This document shows, piece after piece, positions 39,201-47,354 of a stretch of 64,000 nt of DNA. The position numbers were made by a program, and so were the translations under genes. The DNA lies in NCBI RefSeq assembly GCF_037038585.1, contig NC_092521.1:50228398-50292397 (forward strand), read 5' to 3'. The notes below the pieces were generated by a model. It was not told the origin of the DNA. It did no database searches and saw nothing but the letters and a program-made list of their open reading frames with translations. The stretch is from Patagioenas fasciata. Taxonomy: Eukaryota; Chordata; Aves; Columbiformes; Columbidae. Within the stretch, counting starts at the first letter, position 1; every line of letters starts with the position of its first letter.

Positions 39201-40791
39201 GCATCTGTCCCCGTTAAAAAATGAGAATAAAACATGTCTTATACATTGCAACCTCTTCTGAAGCCAGATATAAAGAGTTATTTTACTATTAAAACATACA
39301 AACACCTCATAAGACTTCGAAACACTAACCTTTCTTCCAAGATGCTAAAAATTTAATTGCATTCTTTCTGTATTGCCTGGAGTCAGATAGCGGACCTTAA
39401 AGCTTTTGAAATCCCTTTCAAATTGCAGTTTCATTCTGTCTATCTTCTCCTCCCACCAAGAGAGAATACAAATAAAATAGCTTTGGAAAGTCCGAAGCTT
39501 TAGGAAAGTCCCCCTTTAACAAAGTTTTGATCAAACTGATACTGAACATCCATCGCAGTACATCACAGAGTTTGGTGCATTTGTTATTCCTTCCTTATTC
39601 TCTAACAGACAAGTTAGTACAAGTTCCTACCAACGGAAACATATATTTCCACTAACTCCTTTCTAGAAGTTTTGTCGTTTATTGTTGTCTTTCTTGTGAC
39701 TGGCACAAAATATCTCTAATAATCTTATGCTATGGCAGGGGAGACTGTCATCATCCTCACTGCCCTGTGTGCTCATACCCTTCATAAGACTCCCAAGGAA
39801 TCTCTGGCTTTCTCCCGCAAGCAATGTAAGACAATGAGCCTCACATGTAGTGCCTGTAAAGTATCACAAAACCCCCTGACTAACCCCACACCTCTCTTCA
39901 CACCACCCGCTGGGAAGAAGCCAGATCTTCAGTGAAGAGGCCACTAGTGCAGTACGCCCCCATCCATTCCCCCCAAATCTCTCTGCTTTCCCCCCAGCAG
40001 CATCCCGCTGCTCACCGCGGACCATGAGCCAAACGCTGAGGCCACAAAATCCCGCTCGGCTATCCTCTAAGCCACCTCCGGGCGCCCGGTGGGGCGAGCG
40101 GCTCTCTCATTCCCGGGAGCAGTCGCAGCACCATGGGCACTAGGAGCGGCTGGGGCGGAGGGGCCAGAGGGGGTCTCCGCGGGGTCAGGGGGTCTCCAGC
40201 AGATGCCGGGACGCCTGCGGGCAGAGGCGCGGGCAGAAGCGCCGCTGCCCTCCTCGACCCTTCCCGTGCTTCCCTGCGTGGGGTGCCGCTGGCCCACGCT
40301 CCCCTCCCCTGCCCGGGACACACTCTCAGCCAGGAGAAAGCCCTAGAGAAAACGAGACCACGCACGCCAGGATAATGCCAGCGCCTTCGGAAAGAAAGGG
40401 ACTACCCAAAAGGGACACCCCACACACACACGCACACTCCGCTCCGCAGCGCGGGGAGGCGGTGCAGGAAGGGGAGCGGAGTGCGAGGGGAAGGGGGTCC
40501 CGGCACCGTGACCCCACACGGCAGCCCGGTTACCTGGATGGCGCGGCCCAGGGGGGCGGCGGCCGGCCCCCCCACCAGTTTGCAGTACAGCTCCGGCCGC
40601 CCGCCGCCGCCCGCCGCCTCCCCGCAGGTGGCAGTTGCCCAGATGCTGGCTGCCGCGGCCAGGTTGAAGTAGGGCGGGTGGAGGCTGAGCCCCATCCCAC
40701 GGGAGACGGGGGGCTCCGGCTGCGCGGTGCAGAGGCTGAGAAGCGGCAGGAGTAGCGCCCAAGGGAGCGGGGAGCCCGGCGCCGCAGCCAT
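148..40791 (-). CDS. LAMA3: LAMA3, laminin subunit alpha-3 long (B) form, N-terminal part (16 exons, 3' end off window)
   Basis: Secreted basement-membrane chain that trimerises with beta and gamma laminins; the long form carries an LN domain used in laminin polymerisation. The coding join is 40791-40534, 34549-34397, 23493-23376, 22749-22631, 21108-20938, 17955-17858, 16428-16313, 12282-12164, 9929-9839, 8803-8672, 6907-6845, 5541-5500, 5369-5232, 4282-4148, 1623-1489, 285-148: 2026 bp, about 675 residues, open throughout. Order: signal peptide (1 to about 23), LN domain (about 36-285), LE modules to the end. Diagnostic stretches such as [36 protein letters not shown] and [14 protein letters not shown] match the LAMA3 LN domain as I remember it, better than LAMA1, LAMA2 or LAMA5. 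The coiled-coil and LG domains, and the internal promoter of the short A form, are downstream of the window. Exon boundaries were deduced from splice signals, frame and homology, not from transcripts. Confidence 0.96.
286..1488 (-). other. LAMA3 intron 15
   Basis: 1.2 kb, AT-rich. I see no exon, repeat family or RNA gene. The short open frames in it have no recognisable protein. Confidence 0.7.
1489..1623 (-). CDS. LAMA3: LAMA3 exon 15 (LE6)
   Basis: Residues 585 to 630 (135 bp, phase 1-1). A complete LE module: [40 protein letters not shown]. It is the second module that I do not recall in human LAMA3, while LAMA5 has a matching one at this position. The acceptor is CTCTATGCAG and the donor is TTGC/GTGAGT. 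Confidence 0.93.
1624..4147 (-). other. LAMA3 intron 14
   Basis: 2.5 kb. It holds repeat copy A (3201-3423); nothing else was recognised. Confidence 0.7.
3201..3423. repeat. Direct repeat copy A (pair with 4927-5146)
   Basis: Aligning this with 4927-5146 by eye gives seven substitutions and one 3-base indel over about 220 bp (about 97% identity), same orientation, offset about 1.72 kb. The homology starts at TTTGGTAACACAATATA and ends at TATATTCTTTCTC; flanks do not align. On the minus strand it contains an open frame beginning [15 protein letters not shown]. It is not a repeat family I know. Confidence 0.93.
4148..4282 (-). CDS. LAMA3: LAMA3 exon 14 (LE5)
   Basis: Residues 540 to 585 (135 bp, phase 1-1). 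A complete LE module: [38 protein letters not shown]. It matches the human LAMA3 module containing CDCNLEGVLPEIC. The acceptor is CTCATTTGCAG and the donor is CAAG/GTAAGG. It is flanked by the two direct repeats described below. Confidence 0.94.
4283..5231 (-). other. LAMA3 intron 13
   Basis: 949 bp. It holds an A-rich tract near 4714-4738 and repeat copy B; otherwise nothing recognised. Confidence 0.7.
4927..5146. repeat. Direct repeat copy B (pair with 3201-3423)
   Basis: Second copy, in intron 13, ending 85 bp from exon 13. Together the copies bracket exon 14. Both retain the minus-strand open frame (here [15 protein letters not shown]); differences inside the frame are about three non-synonymous and two synonymous, so there is no clear sign of protein-level constraint. 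Confidence 0.93.
5232..5369 (-). CDS. LAMA3: LAMA3 exon 13 (LE4)
   Basis: Residues 494 to 540 (138 bp, phase 1-1). A complete LE module in one exon: [42 protein letters not shown]. It resembles the corresponding LAMA5 module (GQCRCRVGFEG, PGYFHFPLC) and, as far as I recall, has no counterpart in human LAMA3. The acceptor is GTACTCTTCAG and the donor is CAGG/GTAAGA. Confidence 0.93.
5500..5541 (-). CDS. LAMA3: LAMA3 exon 12 (42-bp microexon, single LE loop d)
   Basis: Residues 480 to 494 (14 codons, phase 1-1). It reads [14 protein letters not shown]. The two Cys with eight residues between them match the C7-C8 'loop d' of an LE module, without the other six Cys. The acceptor is TTGTAACTAG after a pyrimidine-rich stretch and the donor is CTAC/GTAAGT. 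Only a 130-bp intron separates it from exon 13. The phase match on both sides and the LAMA5-like GFYGPGC counterpart support it; there is no transcript evidence here. Confidence 0.82.
5542..6844 (-). other. LAMA3 intron 11 (GC-AG intron)
   Basis: 1.3 kb. It begins with GCAAGT instead of GTAAGT and ends in TAG. No repeat or gene recognised. Confidence 0.65.
6845..6907 (-). CDS. LAMA3: LAMA3 exon 11 (Cys-free linker inserted in the LE array)
   Basis: Residues 459 to 480 (63 bp, phase 1-1). It encodes [20 protein letters not shown], a linker without Cys that corresponds to the RIPIFPVSTP...VAGDI linker I recall from human LAMA3. The acceptor is TTTTCTTTTAAAG. The donor is ATTG/GCAAGT, so the intron appears to be a GC-AG intron; the remaining donor bases are consensus and the frame continues correctly into the next exon. 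Confidence 0.88.
6908..8671 (-). other. LAMA3 intron 10
   Basis: 1.8 kb of AT-rich sequence. Nothing recognised. Confidence 0.7.
8672..8803 (-). CDS. LAMA3: LAMA3 exon 10 (LE3)
   Basis: Residues 415 to 459 (132 bp, phase 1-1). One complete eight-Cys LE module: [25 protein letters not shown], then [10 protein letters not shown] placed the acceptor at TACTTAG/CC rather than the AG nine bases further in, because only this choice keeps the PCSC start of the module. The donor is ATCC/GTAAGT. Confidence 0.93.
8804..9838 (-). other. LAMA3 intron 9
   Basis: 1.0 kb. A short A-run lies at about 9766-9780. Nothing else recognised. Confidence 0.7.
9839..9929 (-). CDS. LAMA3: LAMA3 exon 9 (LE2, second part)
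   Basis: Residues 385 to 415 (91 bp, phase 0 to 1). It reads [20 protein letters not shown] and ends APDGCI. The acceptor is ATTTTGCACAG and the donor is GTATAC/GTGAGT. This is the last phase-0 start; every following exon in the window is phase 1-1. Confidence 0.95.
10968..11100 (-). mobile_element. CR1 LINE 3'-end fragment (degraded)
   Basis: The stretch ACAGCGGTTGTAAGGGACCT, followed by GGTTCAGTCC and AATCAGAGCCTTGTATGG, resembles the reverse complement of an avian CR1 tail (typically GGTTGGAAGGGACCT..., AGTCCAACC, GCTCAGGGCCTTGTCCA). Assigned by pattern only; subfamily unknown. Confidence 0.65.
11600..11680 (+). mobile_element. CR1 LINE 3'-end fragment (degraded)
   Basis: TAGATGACTTCCAGAGGTCC followed by CTTCTACAATTGTGA matches the common CR1 3' end. 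Only the last part of the element is recognisable. Confidence 0.6.
12164..12282 (-). CDS. LAMA3: LAMA3 exon 8 (LE2, first part)
   Basis: Residues 345-384 (119 bp, phase 1 to 0). The split codon gives Pro, then [16 protein letters not shown] and [10 protein letters not shown], the first Cys of LE2. The acceptor is ATTACTTTTTCAG and the donor is CAG/GTAAAA. Confidence 0.95.
12917..13045. repeat. AT-rich low-complexity tract
   Basis: A stretch of about 130 bp almost entirely A and T, starting with AAC/AAT trinucleotides and passing into alternating TATATTAT runs with many short palindromes. Confidence 0.85.
15423..15545 (-). mobile_element. CR1 LINE 3'-end fragment
   Basis: ATCATAGAATCATACAACAC, then GGTTGGAATGGACCTCAAGG and ATCATCTGGTCCAACC are the reverse complement of the CR1 3' terminus, including the ATTCTATGAT tail microsatellite. 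Element orientation is therefore minus; the 5' part is missing. Confidence 0.88.
16313..16428 (-). CDS. LAMA3: LAMA3 exon 7 (LE1)
   Basis: Residues 306 to 345 (116 bp, phase 2 to 1). It reads [20 protein letters not shown] and ends STNICE, the remaining Cys pairs of LE1. The acceptor is TTTCTGTAG and the donor is GAAC/GTAAGT. Confidence 0.95.
16429..17857 (-). other. LAMA3 intron 6
   Basis: 1.4 kb of AT-rich sequence. Nothing recognised. Confidence 0.7.
17858..17955 (-). CDS. LAMA3: LAMA3 exon 6 (end of LN domain, start of LE1)
   Basis: Encodes residues 274 to 306 (98 bp, phase 0 to 2). [14 protein letters not shown] closes the LN domain and [10 protein letters not shown] opens the first LE module. 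The acceptor is GTTCTATAG and the donor is CCA/GTAAGT. Confidence 0.95.
17956..20937 (-). other. LAMA3 intron 5
   Basis: 3.0 kb. It holds the longest CR1 fragment of the window (18832-19362). The rest is unrecognised. Confidence 0.7.
18832..19362 (+). mobile_element. CR1 LINE 3' fragment (about 530 bp, 5'-truncated)
   Basis: Contains the familiar avian CR1 landmarks in order: TTCTGGGCTCCCC, GAGAGAGTCCAATGAAGGG, GCTCAGCCTGGAGAAGACTC, TTTTTCACTGTGAGGGTGAC, GGTTGCCCAGAGAGACTGTG, and the terminal GATGACTTCCAGAGGTCC. The open frame inside it is the remnant of the element's reverse-transcriptase ORF tail and 3' UTR, not a host gene. It lies opposite to LAMA3 transcription. Confidence 0.93.
20938..21108 (-). 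CDS. LAMA3: LAMA3 exon 5 (LN domain)
   Basis: Encodes residues 217-273, 57 codons, phase 0-0, the same length I recall for the mammalian exon. It reads [16 protein letters not shown] (NFT is a glycosylation sequon), then [18 protein letters not shown] and [13 protein letters not shown]. This is the best-matching exon to mammalian LAMA3 and largely fixes the paralog assignment. The donor is AGA/GTAAGT. Confidence 0.97.
21109..22630 (-). other. LAMA3 intron 4
   Basis: 1.5 kb. Nothing recognised. Confidence 0.7.
22631..22749 (-). CDS. LAMA3: LAMA3 exon 4 (LN domain)
   Basis: Completes the split codon as His and runs to residue 216 (phase 1 to 0). It carries [14 protein letters not shown], then [13 protein letters not shown] and PLENGE, the LN segment with two conserved Cys. 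The acceptor is TTGACTAG and the donor is GAG/GTAAGT. The intron separating it from exon 3 is only 626 bp. Confidence 0.96.
22750..23375 (-). other. LAMA3 intron 3
   Basis: 626 bp. Nothing recognised. Confidence 0.7.
23376..23493 (-). CDS. LAMA3: LAMA3 exon 3 (LN domain)
   Basis: Encodes residues 138 to 177 (last codon split, phase 0 to 1). It reads [20 protein letters not shown] and ends in TYTPWQYFA, part of the LN jelly-roll. The acceptor is TCTGTCACCAG and the donor is GCTC/GTGAGT. Confidence 0.96.
23494..34396 (-). other. LAMA3 intron 2
   Basis: 10.9 kb, the largest intron seen. AT-rich with a T-run at about 26686-26702 and an AT palindrome near 33623-33656. No exon, recognised transposon or RNA gene. 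The 221-codon open frame at 24219-24884 starts at GTG and matches nothing I know. Confidence 0.65.
33623..33656. repeat. Imperfect AT palindrome
   Basis: CAAAATATATA ... ATATATTTTG: the arms pair with each other around a TGCATATGTATACA centre. Short and AT-rich, so possibly chance. Confidence 0.6.
34397..34549 (-). CDS. LAMA3: LAMA3 exon 2 (LN domain)
   Basis: Encodes residues 87-137, exactly 51 codons, phase 0-0. It opens [12 protein letters not shown] and includes [15 protein letters not shown], the most conserved LN-domain motif. A predicted N-glycosylation sequon NVT precedes the terminal LDLGQ. The acceptor is TTTATTGTGTTTCAG and the donor is CAG/GTGAGT. Confidence 0.96.
34550..40533 (-). 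other. LAMA3 intron 1
   Basis: 6.0 kb. The last 500 bp before exon 1 (from about 40000) belong to the CpG island. No other feature recognised; overlapping open frames at 36899-37279 on both strands look like chance in a GC-richer patch. Confidence 0.65.
40534..40791 (-). CDS. LAMA3: LAMA3 exon 1: start codon, signal peptide, start of LN domain
   Basis: Encodes residues 1-86. The ATG at 40791-40789 sits in a good initiation context (A at -3, G at +4). Residues 5-23 are a hydrophobic Leu-rich signal peptide ending near CTAQ. The LN domain begins at about residue 36 ([11 protein letters not shown], then IWATATCGE and [11 protein letters not shown]). The donor is CAG/GTAACC and the exon ends in phase 0 after AIQ. 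It lies inside a CpG island, so the region is GC-rich and several spurious open frames overlap it on both strands. Confidence 0.95.
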
Positions 40792-40927
40792 CCTGCGCCG
40801 GGCTCTGCCCTCGCCGCCCCCAGGGCGGCTCTATAGCTGCGGTGGGCGGGCGGGCAGGGTGAGGAGTAGGCAGGGGGGCTGCCCGCGCACTGCCCGCGCC
40901 TCCCCGCCTGCCGTGCGCCGACCGGGA

Positions 40928-40993
40928 CGGGGCGGGAGCGGTCGCGATGCGGGGCGGGAGCGGTCGCGATGAGGGGCGGGAGCGGCCGCGATG
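40928..40993. repeat. 22-bp GC-box tandem repeat, three copies
   Basis: Unit CGGGGCGGGAGCGGTCGCGATG at 40928-40949, 40950-40971 and 40972-40993 (the last with two changes), followed by a partial copy CGGGGCGC. Each unit carries a GGGGCGGG Sp1-type GC box. It lies about 140-200 bp upstream of the LAMA3 start codon. Confidence 0.93.
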
Positions 40994-43900
40994 CGGGGCG
41001 CTGGGCGGAGCGGATCGAGTCCCCCAGGGCTTGCGGGACGAAGCGAGGGAAGGGAAGGGAAAGGAAGGGTCTCCGGAGCAGTGGGGTTGAGGCAGGTGTG
41101 TGCCCTCACGCCCGGTGCCCCGAGCATGCTGAGAGGTGACACCTCCCCACTTACCAACTCACGGCTTAGCTGAAGCTTTCTGATCCTCCCCCCTCAGAGG
41201 TATGTGACTCGGTCATTTTAACGGACTGTGAAGGAATCTCAGAGCATCCATCCTCGTAAGCGATAACCTGTCATGTCACATACAGACAGTAAAATTAAGG
41301 TTTTCCAGCGTCGTCTTCGCACAGGGCTGTCTCCACACAAGACAGACCCTGCTTCTATCTGCGGGTCTTTGGGAAGACACCCTGCGCCAGCGTGCTGCAG
41401 AGATCCCAACTCTTCTTGCCATTTTCAGTGCTCTGAGGCTGCTGGAAACCGTGCAGCGCAGGCCACCCTGCTACAATGCACAGCCAACCCTCTGGGGTCC
41501 TGTGAAAAGGGTGCTCCTGCTCATCCCAGGCAGACAATGAACCTTCTGTCTTTTTGAAGGTATTTGGCACAGGCTTTGGATAATACAGAAGCTGGAGGTG
41601 AGGTTGGGAAGGGAGAGGAGGCTTAAGAAACAGGTCTTCTGTATCAGGAGTTGCACCTCTTAATGGCATTGCTATCCTAAGTTCTGTATCTATTCACATT
41701 TCCAAGCCCGCATGCTCTCACACATCCAGTGCTCAGTTCTCTTAATAAAATTTGCAGGATTCAGATGCAAAGATATGGTTAGATACACATTCCTCTAATG
41801 TTTTAATAGTGATTTATGTGAGTAGCAAAGTATTTCAGAACTTCATGAGGGTTTTGCCACACAGCACTAGCAAGGGGGATCCCTGGTATACTGTTTCAGG
41901 AAGCATCAGCGACAAGCTATTGATTTTGTCTGCTGGAAAGTATCACTGCCCTTGGTTTTGTGCCACTAGGGCTTTAGCACACCACAGAGATGTATCTGTA
42001 GGAGACAATTTTTGTGTTCTTTGTAGAAAAGTTGGCTTTCATAAATGTAGCATGCTGCCAATTGAAATATATCAGATTTGGCTATTCTATCCACAAAGGT
42101 TTCTAATTTCTAGCGCAACTTAAAAATATTCTCCTTTTCCAACCATGACATTGTGGAAAGGAAGTTATCTGATTGCACATGTCCATCATGTCACTTCCTA
42201 CAGTAGTTTATACTTCATAAAATCTATGAGAGGCTTGAACACATGCAAGTAACATCATCTTCAAATGTTCCATTAAACAAAATGCCCCATTATCAGGTAG
42301 GATATCCACTGGTTTTTGCAACCTATTTCTTTAAAACTTGTTAAATCCTAAGACCCTTGGAGTATGTAAGTTTTTACAAATGGAGATCTGGAAGTATCTG
42401 GTGTAAGTGGCCTTTAAGTCTACAACAAACAAACTCTTACAAAGATGTGCTATTAACTTGCTGAGTACCCTTGTCGTCTTTGTTGTTAGAATTAAATCAA
42501 ACTGAATAAAAGCTGAGCAGAGCATGTTCCTGGTAGAAAAGAAACATTTAGGTACTTTAAGGAAAATACATTACGAAGTACAATATTAAGAGGAACCAAT
42601 AGAGATTACAATTATGAAGCTAACAAAATCATCACAATCTCTTCCTGAATAGTCAGATTATCTTCAGACTGGGCATCCAGTTAACAATATCTGAAAGATG
42701 TTGCTTCTGTATATATCCAACAAGCGATGATATATTTTCTCCTTTTCAACCAGAAATAAACTTATTGTTTTGTACAACATTTGGGAAAATGAGTTTACTC
42801 CAGTTATCCCGTACACTCCTACAGATTGGATTCCAGTTCTGGGATTGCAGATTTTTACAAGGCATCTTTTGGTATGGAAAATTCAAAGTGAAATAACTGT
42901 AAAAGAAATGACCTTTAGTTAATTTGGACACAGTTTGTGCACAGAGCCCTGTCTGTATATGTGTGGGGGTCATAAGCAGCACTTCTGTGTTTTGAGTTCT
43001 GAATTCTTCTGTGTCTTTGTCCCTGGTCTCCAAAATAAACACTTGGGAAGGCTTTTCTGAGAAGTGTAAAACTAGAATAAGGATAAGCAGAACACAAACC
43101 AGGTGATTCAGATATTAATACATTTGATGAAGCTTTAAAAATATCACAGAATATATGGTGAAAGTGTAGAAAACAAATGCCTAAACTTAGAATTTGTAAT
43201 GGAGAAATAAACCCTGTGTCTATTAGAATCTACTCCAAATTCTCTTCAACTGCACTTGCGTGGTGTAATATCTGGTATGTTTTTCTGTCATAGTTTTGTG
43301 GGCAGTTCAGGTAAGGAATCCAGCTTCAGGAGATCCTTTGCAATCTCACTTTAAAGAGAAGATTCTTGTGAGGTGTCTGGTAGGTTGCACAGCACAAAAG
43401 ACAGAGACATCCTTTCTCAAACAGGGAGTATCAGTTAATTTGTTGGGAAGTGTCACATGAGAAAACGTGGCTTATTTGAGCAAGAACCTAATCCTTTTGT
43501 AAAATAATGGCGTGTTCTTGGATCTGGTTTCCTGGAGTTAAAAAACCCAGTGTAACTTTGCAAACATTCACAAAATTCACCAGTCAGATGGAAAAGGAGA
43601 GGAAGCAATCCTGTTCCCTTCCTCATAAAATTATGTGCTTTTTGTTCAATTTATAGCTATATTTTAAAATATTTTGTTGGACTTCTGGGTGATTTTTCTT
43701 TCCTTTTGCCAAACAAGCCCTTCTTTTATTCATTGTGCTTTCTAGAAATGAAGACTAAATTGTCACCTTTTAGATTTTCCTACCCATAGTAGTATATAGG
43801 ATGTATCATGCATTGTTCTCACACTCATGCGATACATATGTTCTCAGACCCGCATCACCTCCCACTGTACAGTTATATACAACAATGTACAAGCAATGCC

Positions 43901-46900
43901 CAGGAAAAATGGCCACTATATGAATTAATTTGAGTGTGTCTTTATATTACAAGAGCCTCACTGCCCATCAAGTTTAGATTTTCCATGGACTCAGCCATTT
44001 TCATTATCTGCGTGAGTATCAGTCAGTAGTTAAGTAGCACACATGAAATTAAAAGGCCTGTAAACCCAAAGCACTTGAATACAGGTTCACCGGCTTCTCT
44101 CTGGCCCAGCAGATGGAAAATAGGTAAACAGTTAACTTCAGACTGAGTCATAAAATCAACATATACAAAGGATAAAGCAGGTAAAGGAAAAGGAAATGAT
44201 AGATGAAGAAAATATTCAGTCACAATCTGTACGCGCTGCCTGAAAGCAATAAAAATTCAGGAGGGCAAAATTCCAAGACTGGGAGGGGAAGGCTAAAAAT
44301 TTTAAAGCACAATGTACCTGTGCAGATGCTAACATACAGGTGTTTAATTTCAGCTGTTTGAAGGCTGAAGGGCACTCACACTGAAGTGAAGTTGGTATGA
44401 TGGTGCTTACACTGGACTGGAAATTAGTCTTAGATGGTAGCTATAGTCCTTTCATTGACTTTCCTGACATATTGTTTAATCTGAGTGGCTAAAAGCATTA
44501 ATTGGCTAGGAACAAATGGAAAAGATGGAACAAAAGAGCAAATTCATTGAAATACTCAAATGGCAATCTGTGGAAGTCATTGTATACTATGTGCTCAAGT
44601 GCAATCCTAACTTTTCTCTGGTTCCTGGGTCACAAGTCAAGGCATTGGTTTGAAGGTCCACATGAAGGAAGTTAATAACACCTGTGTGGTCCCAGCAGCT
44701 GGGTGTCCTTATACCAGCTTATACCAGCAAATTCGATATGAAGTTTGATATTGTAGGAGGCCTCAGCAAAAGGATCGTGGAGTGAAAAGAAAGGTTCAAG
44801 GTAACATCTCCTTAGAAGGATGAATGCATACAGTTATGAACATGTTGGGTAGATTATTTCTATTATTACATAAACTTTTCCTTTTTCAGGTCCAGTTTTG
44901 TAAATTCTCAGTTCTATTTTTAACAGGTTTATGGGATACATAAATATTTGGTACAGTTTTCCTGAGAAGCCTGCAGGATTTGTTTCTAAAGCAATTTTTA
45001 CTATTTCTCTTATTATCACTGTTTATTTCTGAGAGTATCTCCCAAAATAAAAAGTAACTTAAAGAACATTCTTTATACACTAACTTTAGTAAAATAGGCC
45101 TGTACTTTTTGTAAACATTATAGAATCAAGAAATAGCCCATGGAATTGGTTATGCTGCAAATGTAAATGATAGGCCAGGTGGAAAATATTTTGGTTTATA
45201 GACAGCTTTATCAAAGTTATTGCTGATGATTTAAACACATTTTCTTGACCAAGAAAAATTTAAATTTACTAACAGTGCGTGATAGTAAGACAATTTATTT
45301 GCAGGACATTTATGATTCCTGTCCTTTTTTGGAAATGAGAGAAGTAAATTAATTATGATCTTATACTATGAAAAGCTAACCTTTAGTTAAATTGTTTTAA
45401 AGTTTTGGTATTTCACAAATTTCACCAGTACAGTCACAATGCAAATTTCAAGACTTTTCAACTTAGTAAAAGTAGCAATTTTAGGCATTGCAAAAGATAC
45501 ACAATATTTTAGAAGAGTAATAATGTACTGGAAAGATCCTATCATTTCAGCAATAACTGGAAGAATACTTGATACAGTCTTCCTATTGTTTTCATGATTT
45601 AAACTGAGGCATATCTTAAATGACTGCTCTGCTTCTTTTATAATGAAATAAATGCATAAAGATAAACTGTTTAAAGATATAAAGACTTGCAGTAACTCTG
45701 GAAAAGACAGACCAACCATTCATTTCTTCCACTCATCAGAGCATCGTTCTCTGCACAGGCACTCATCACAGTCTCAACTCAATATGGACATATAAAGCTT
45801 CAACCCAAAGCTCTGTCACGTATGTGAAATGAATAATTGACAGCATTTATTCATCACATGGGCCAGTCATTGGGAGGAACCTATTTCTGGATTCCTAAAA
45901 TCTGTTTCAAATACTTTAGTGGAAGCAGGTTGAGGACAGTGATGAAGGCAGAGTGGTCAGCTGTCACAGGAAAAGCTCTCACGGGAAGCTCTGTCTTTGA
46001 ATGGATCTCATGGAAGCTGGTCAAAATGGGTTACTGTGTCCCACAGAGGTTCATGTTACACAGCTCAGACTCCAATTATTAAGCAAAGCAGACCTCTGCT
46101 GCGTCTCACAGAGCAAGGCAGAAATAGCACATATTTTTTCCAAGGGCAGTGCTGTTTAAGGGATAGGAACTTGTAGCTGTTACACTTTTCCATGAAGTAC
46201 TGGGAATGAAACGTATGTCTTACACTGGGTGCATGAGAGACCTTGTATTGTCTACTTATGGAGACAGACTTAACAATGGATGTTTGCAAAAGGGCCATAA
46301 AGTGAATTTGTGGTTTCTTTACAGCACACAACTTTCTGAAATGCATACAGCAGATTGTTTGTTTCCCTGGCACAAAGAAGAACTGTAGTTAAGAAGCCTG
46401 AGCCATACTCAGTGGAGACAACAAGCAGAGAGCACTGTGCAGCTATAGGTTGGCATTGGGACTGAACGAGAGGTAAAATTCCAATATGTCACATGGAATA
46501 TGTGCTGATGATATTTGTGTTTCAAAGGCAGCATCAAGTCCCAAACCCTCTAAGAGCCTGCTATTTGATCTTGGAAAAAAATGCTCAGTTTCCCTTACCT
46601 AGGCATTACCATCAGTATAACAGAGATACAAGTATGACCTAAAAAAATAATTACATGAAAAATTCAGTATACAAGTGTAGTTGAAGACTATAGAGTTTCT
46701 GGTAATTGTAAATTTGACAATCACTCAATCTATTAGATTAATTTTATCTGAATTTTGCAGTATTCCATTTTCAAATTAAATTAGGTTCTACAACAAACAA
46801 ATCAACAAAACCAGGTAAGATTTCTTAAAGGATCATACATAAGTGTCTCCCAAAGCCTGAAAGCCTCATAAAAGAGGGTGCAAATTTATTGGGAAGGCAT

Positions 46901-47092
46901 TACAGCATGAACTAACCAGATGCAATCCTATTAATTAATCCTAGGAGTTGTCATTGTATGATAGGACTTTCTGATTTCAGTTCTTTGAGTATCAGATCTT
47001 CCTGAAGTTATGTTATTGAAATATTTGTCCGTAGAGTGCCAGCAAGAATAATGTTTTGGCTTGAAATGAACAGCATATTTTTAATTCATAAA

Positions 47093-47272
47093 TATTATAT
47101 TATATTATATTATATTATATTATATTATATTATATTATATTATATTATATTATATTATATTATATTATATTATATTATATTATATTATATTATATTATAC
47201 TATATTATACTATATTATACTATATTATACTATATTATACTATATTATACTATATTATACTATATTATACTA
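47093..47272. repeat. ATATT pentanucleotide microsatellite with a 10-bp variant block
   Basis: About 20 uninterrupted copies of a 5-bp unit (47093-47190) pass into eight copies of the 10-bp unit TATATTATAC (47191-47270), in which every second pentamer carries the same T-to-C change. Confidence 0.97.
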
Positions 47273-47339
47273 TATATATTTTAATCATGATGTAGTTAGG
47301 GGATTACATACCACCTCAGCAGCAAGGCTGTGAGGCACC

Positions 47340-47354
47340 GTGTGTGTGTGTGTG
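47340..47354. repeat. TG dinucleotide run
   Basis: Short (TG)7-type run close to the pentanucleotide array. Confidence 0.85.

Larger units (their letters stand above)
40000..41060. promoter_or_regulatory. CpG island at the LAMA3 5' end
   Basis: About 1 kb of GC- and CpG-rich sequence covering the start of intron 1, exon 1 and upstream DNA, sharply distinct from the AT-rich surroundings. It marks the LAMA3 (long form) promoter. Upstream of the ATG on the minus strand are several GC boxes; a weak TATA-like CTATAGAG lies only about 40 bp from the ATG, so I doubt it is a functional TATA box. Confidence 0.9.

Noticed and set aside
40060-40375. Several overlapping frames on both strands in the LAMA3 CpG island
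   Set aside because: High GC content removes stop codons; only the exon 1 frame at 40534-40791 has homology.
40829-40835. TATA-like TATAGAG on the minus strand upstream of LAMA3
   Set aside because: About 40 bp from the ATG would leave almost no 5' UTR, and the context is a GC-box CpG-island promoter.
47036-47284. Frame encoding repeated IILYY motifs
   Set aside because: Translation of the ATATT microsatellite.
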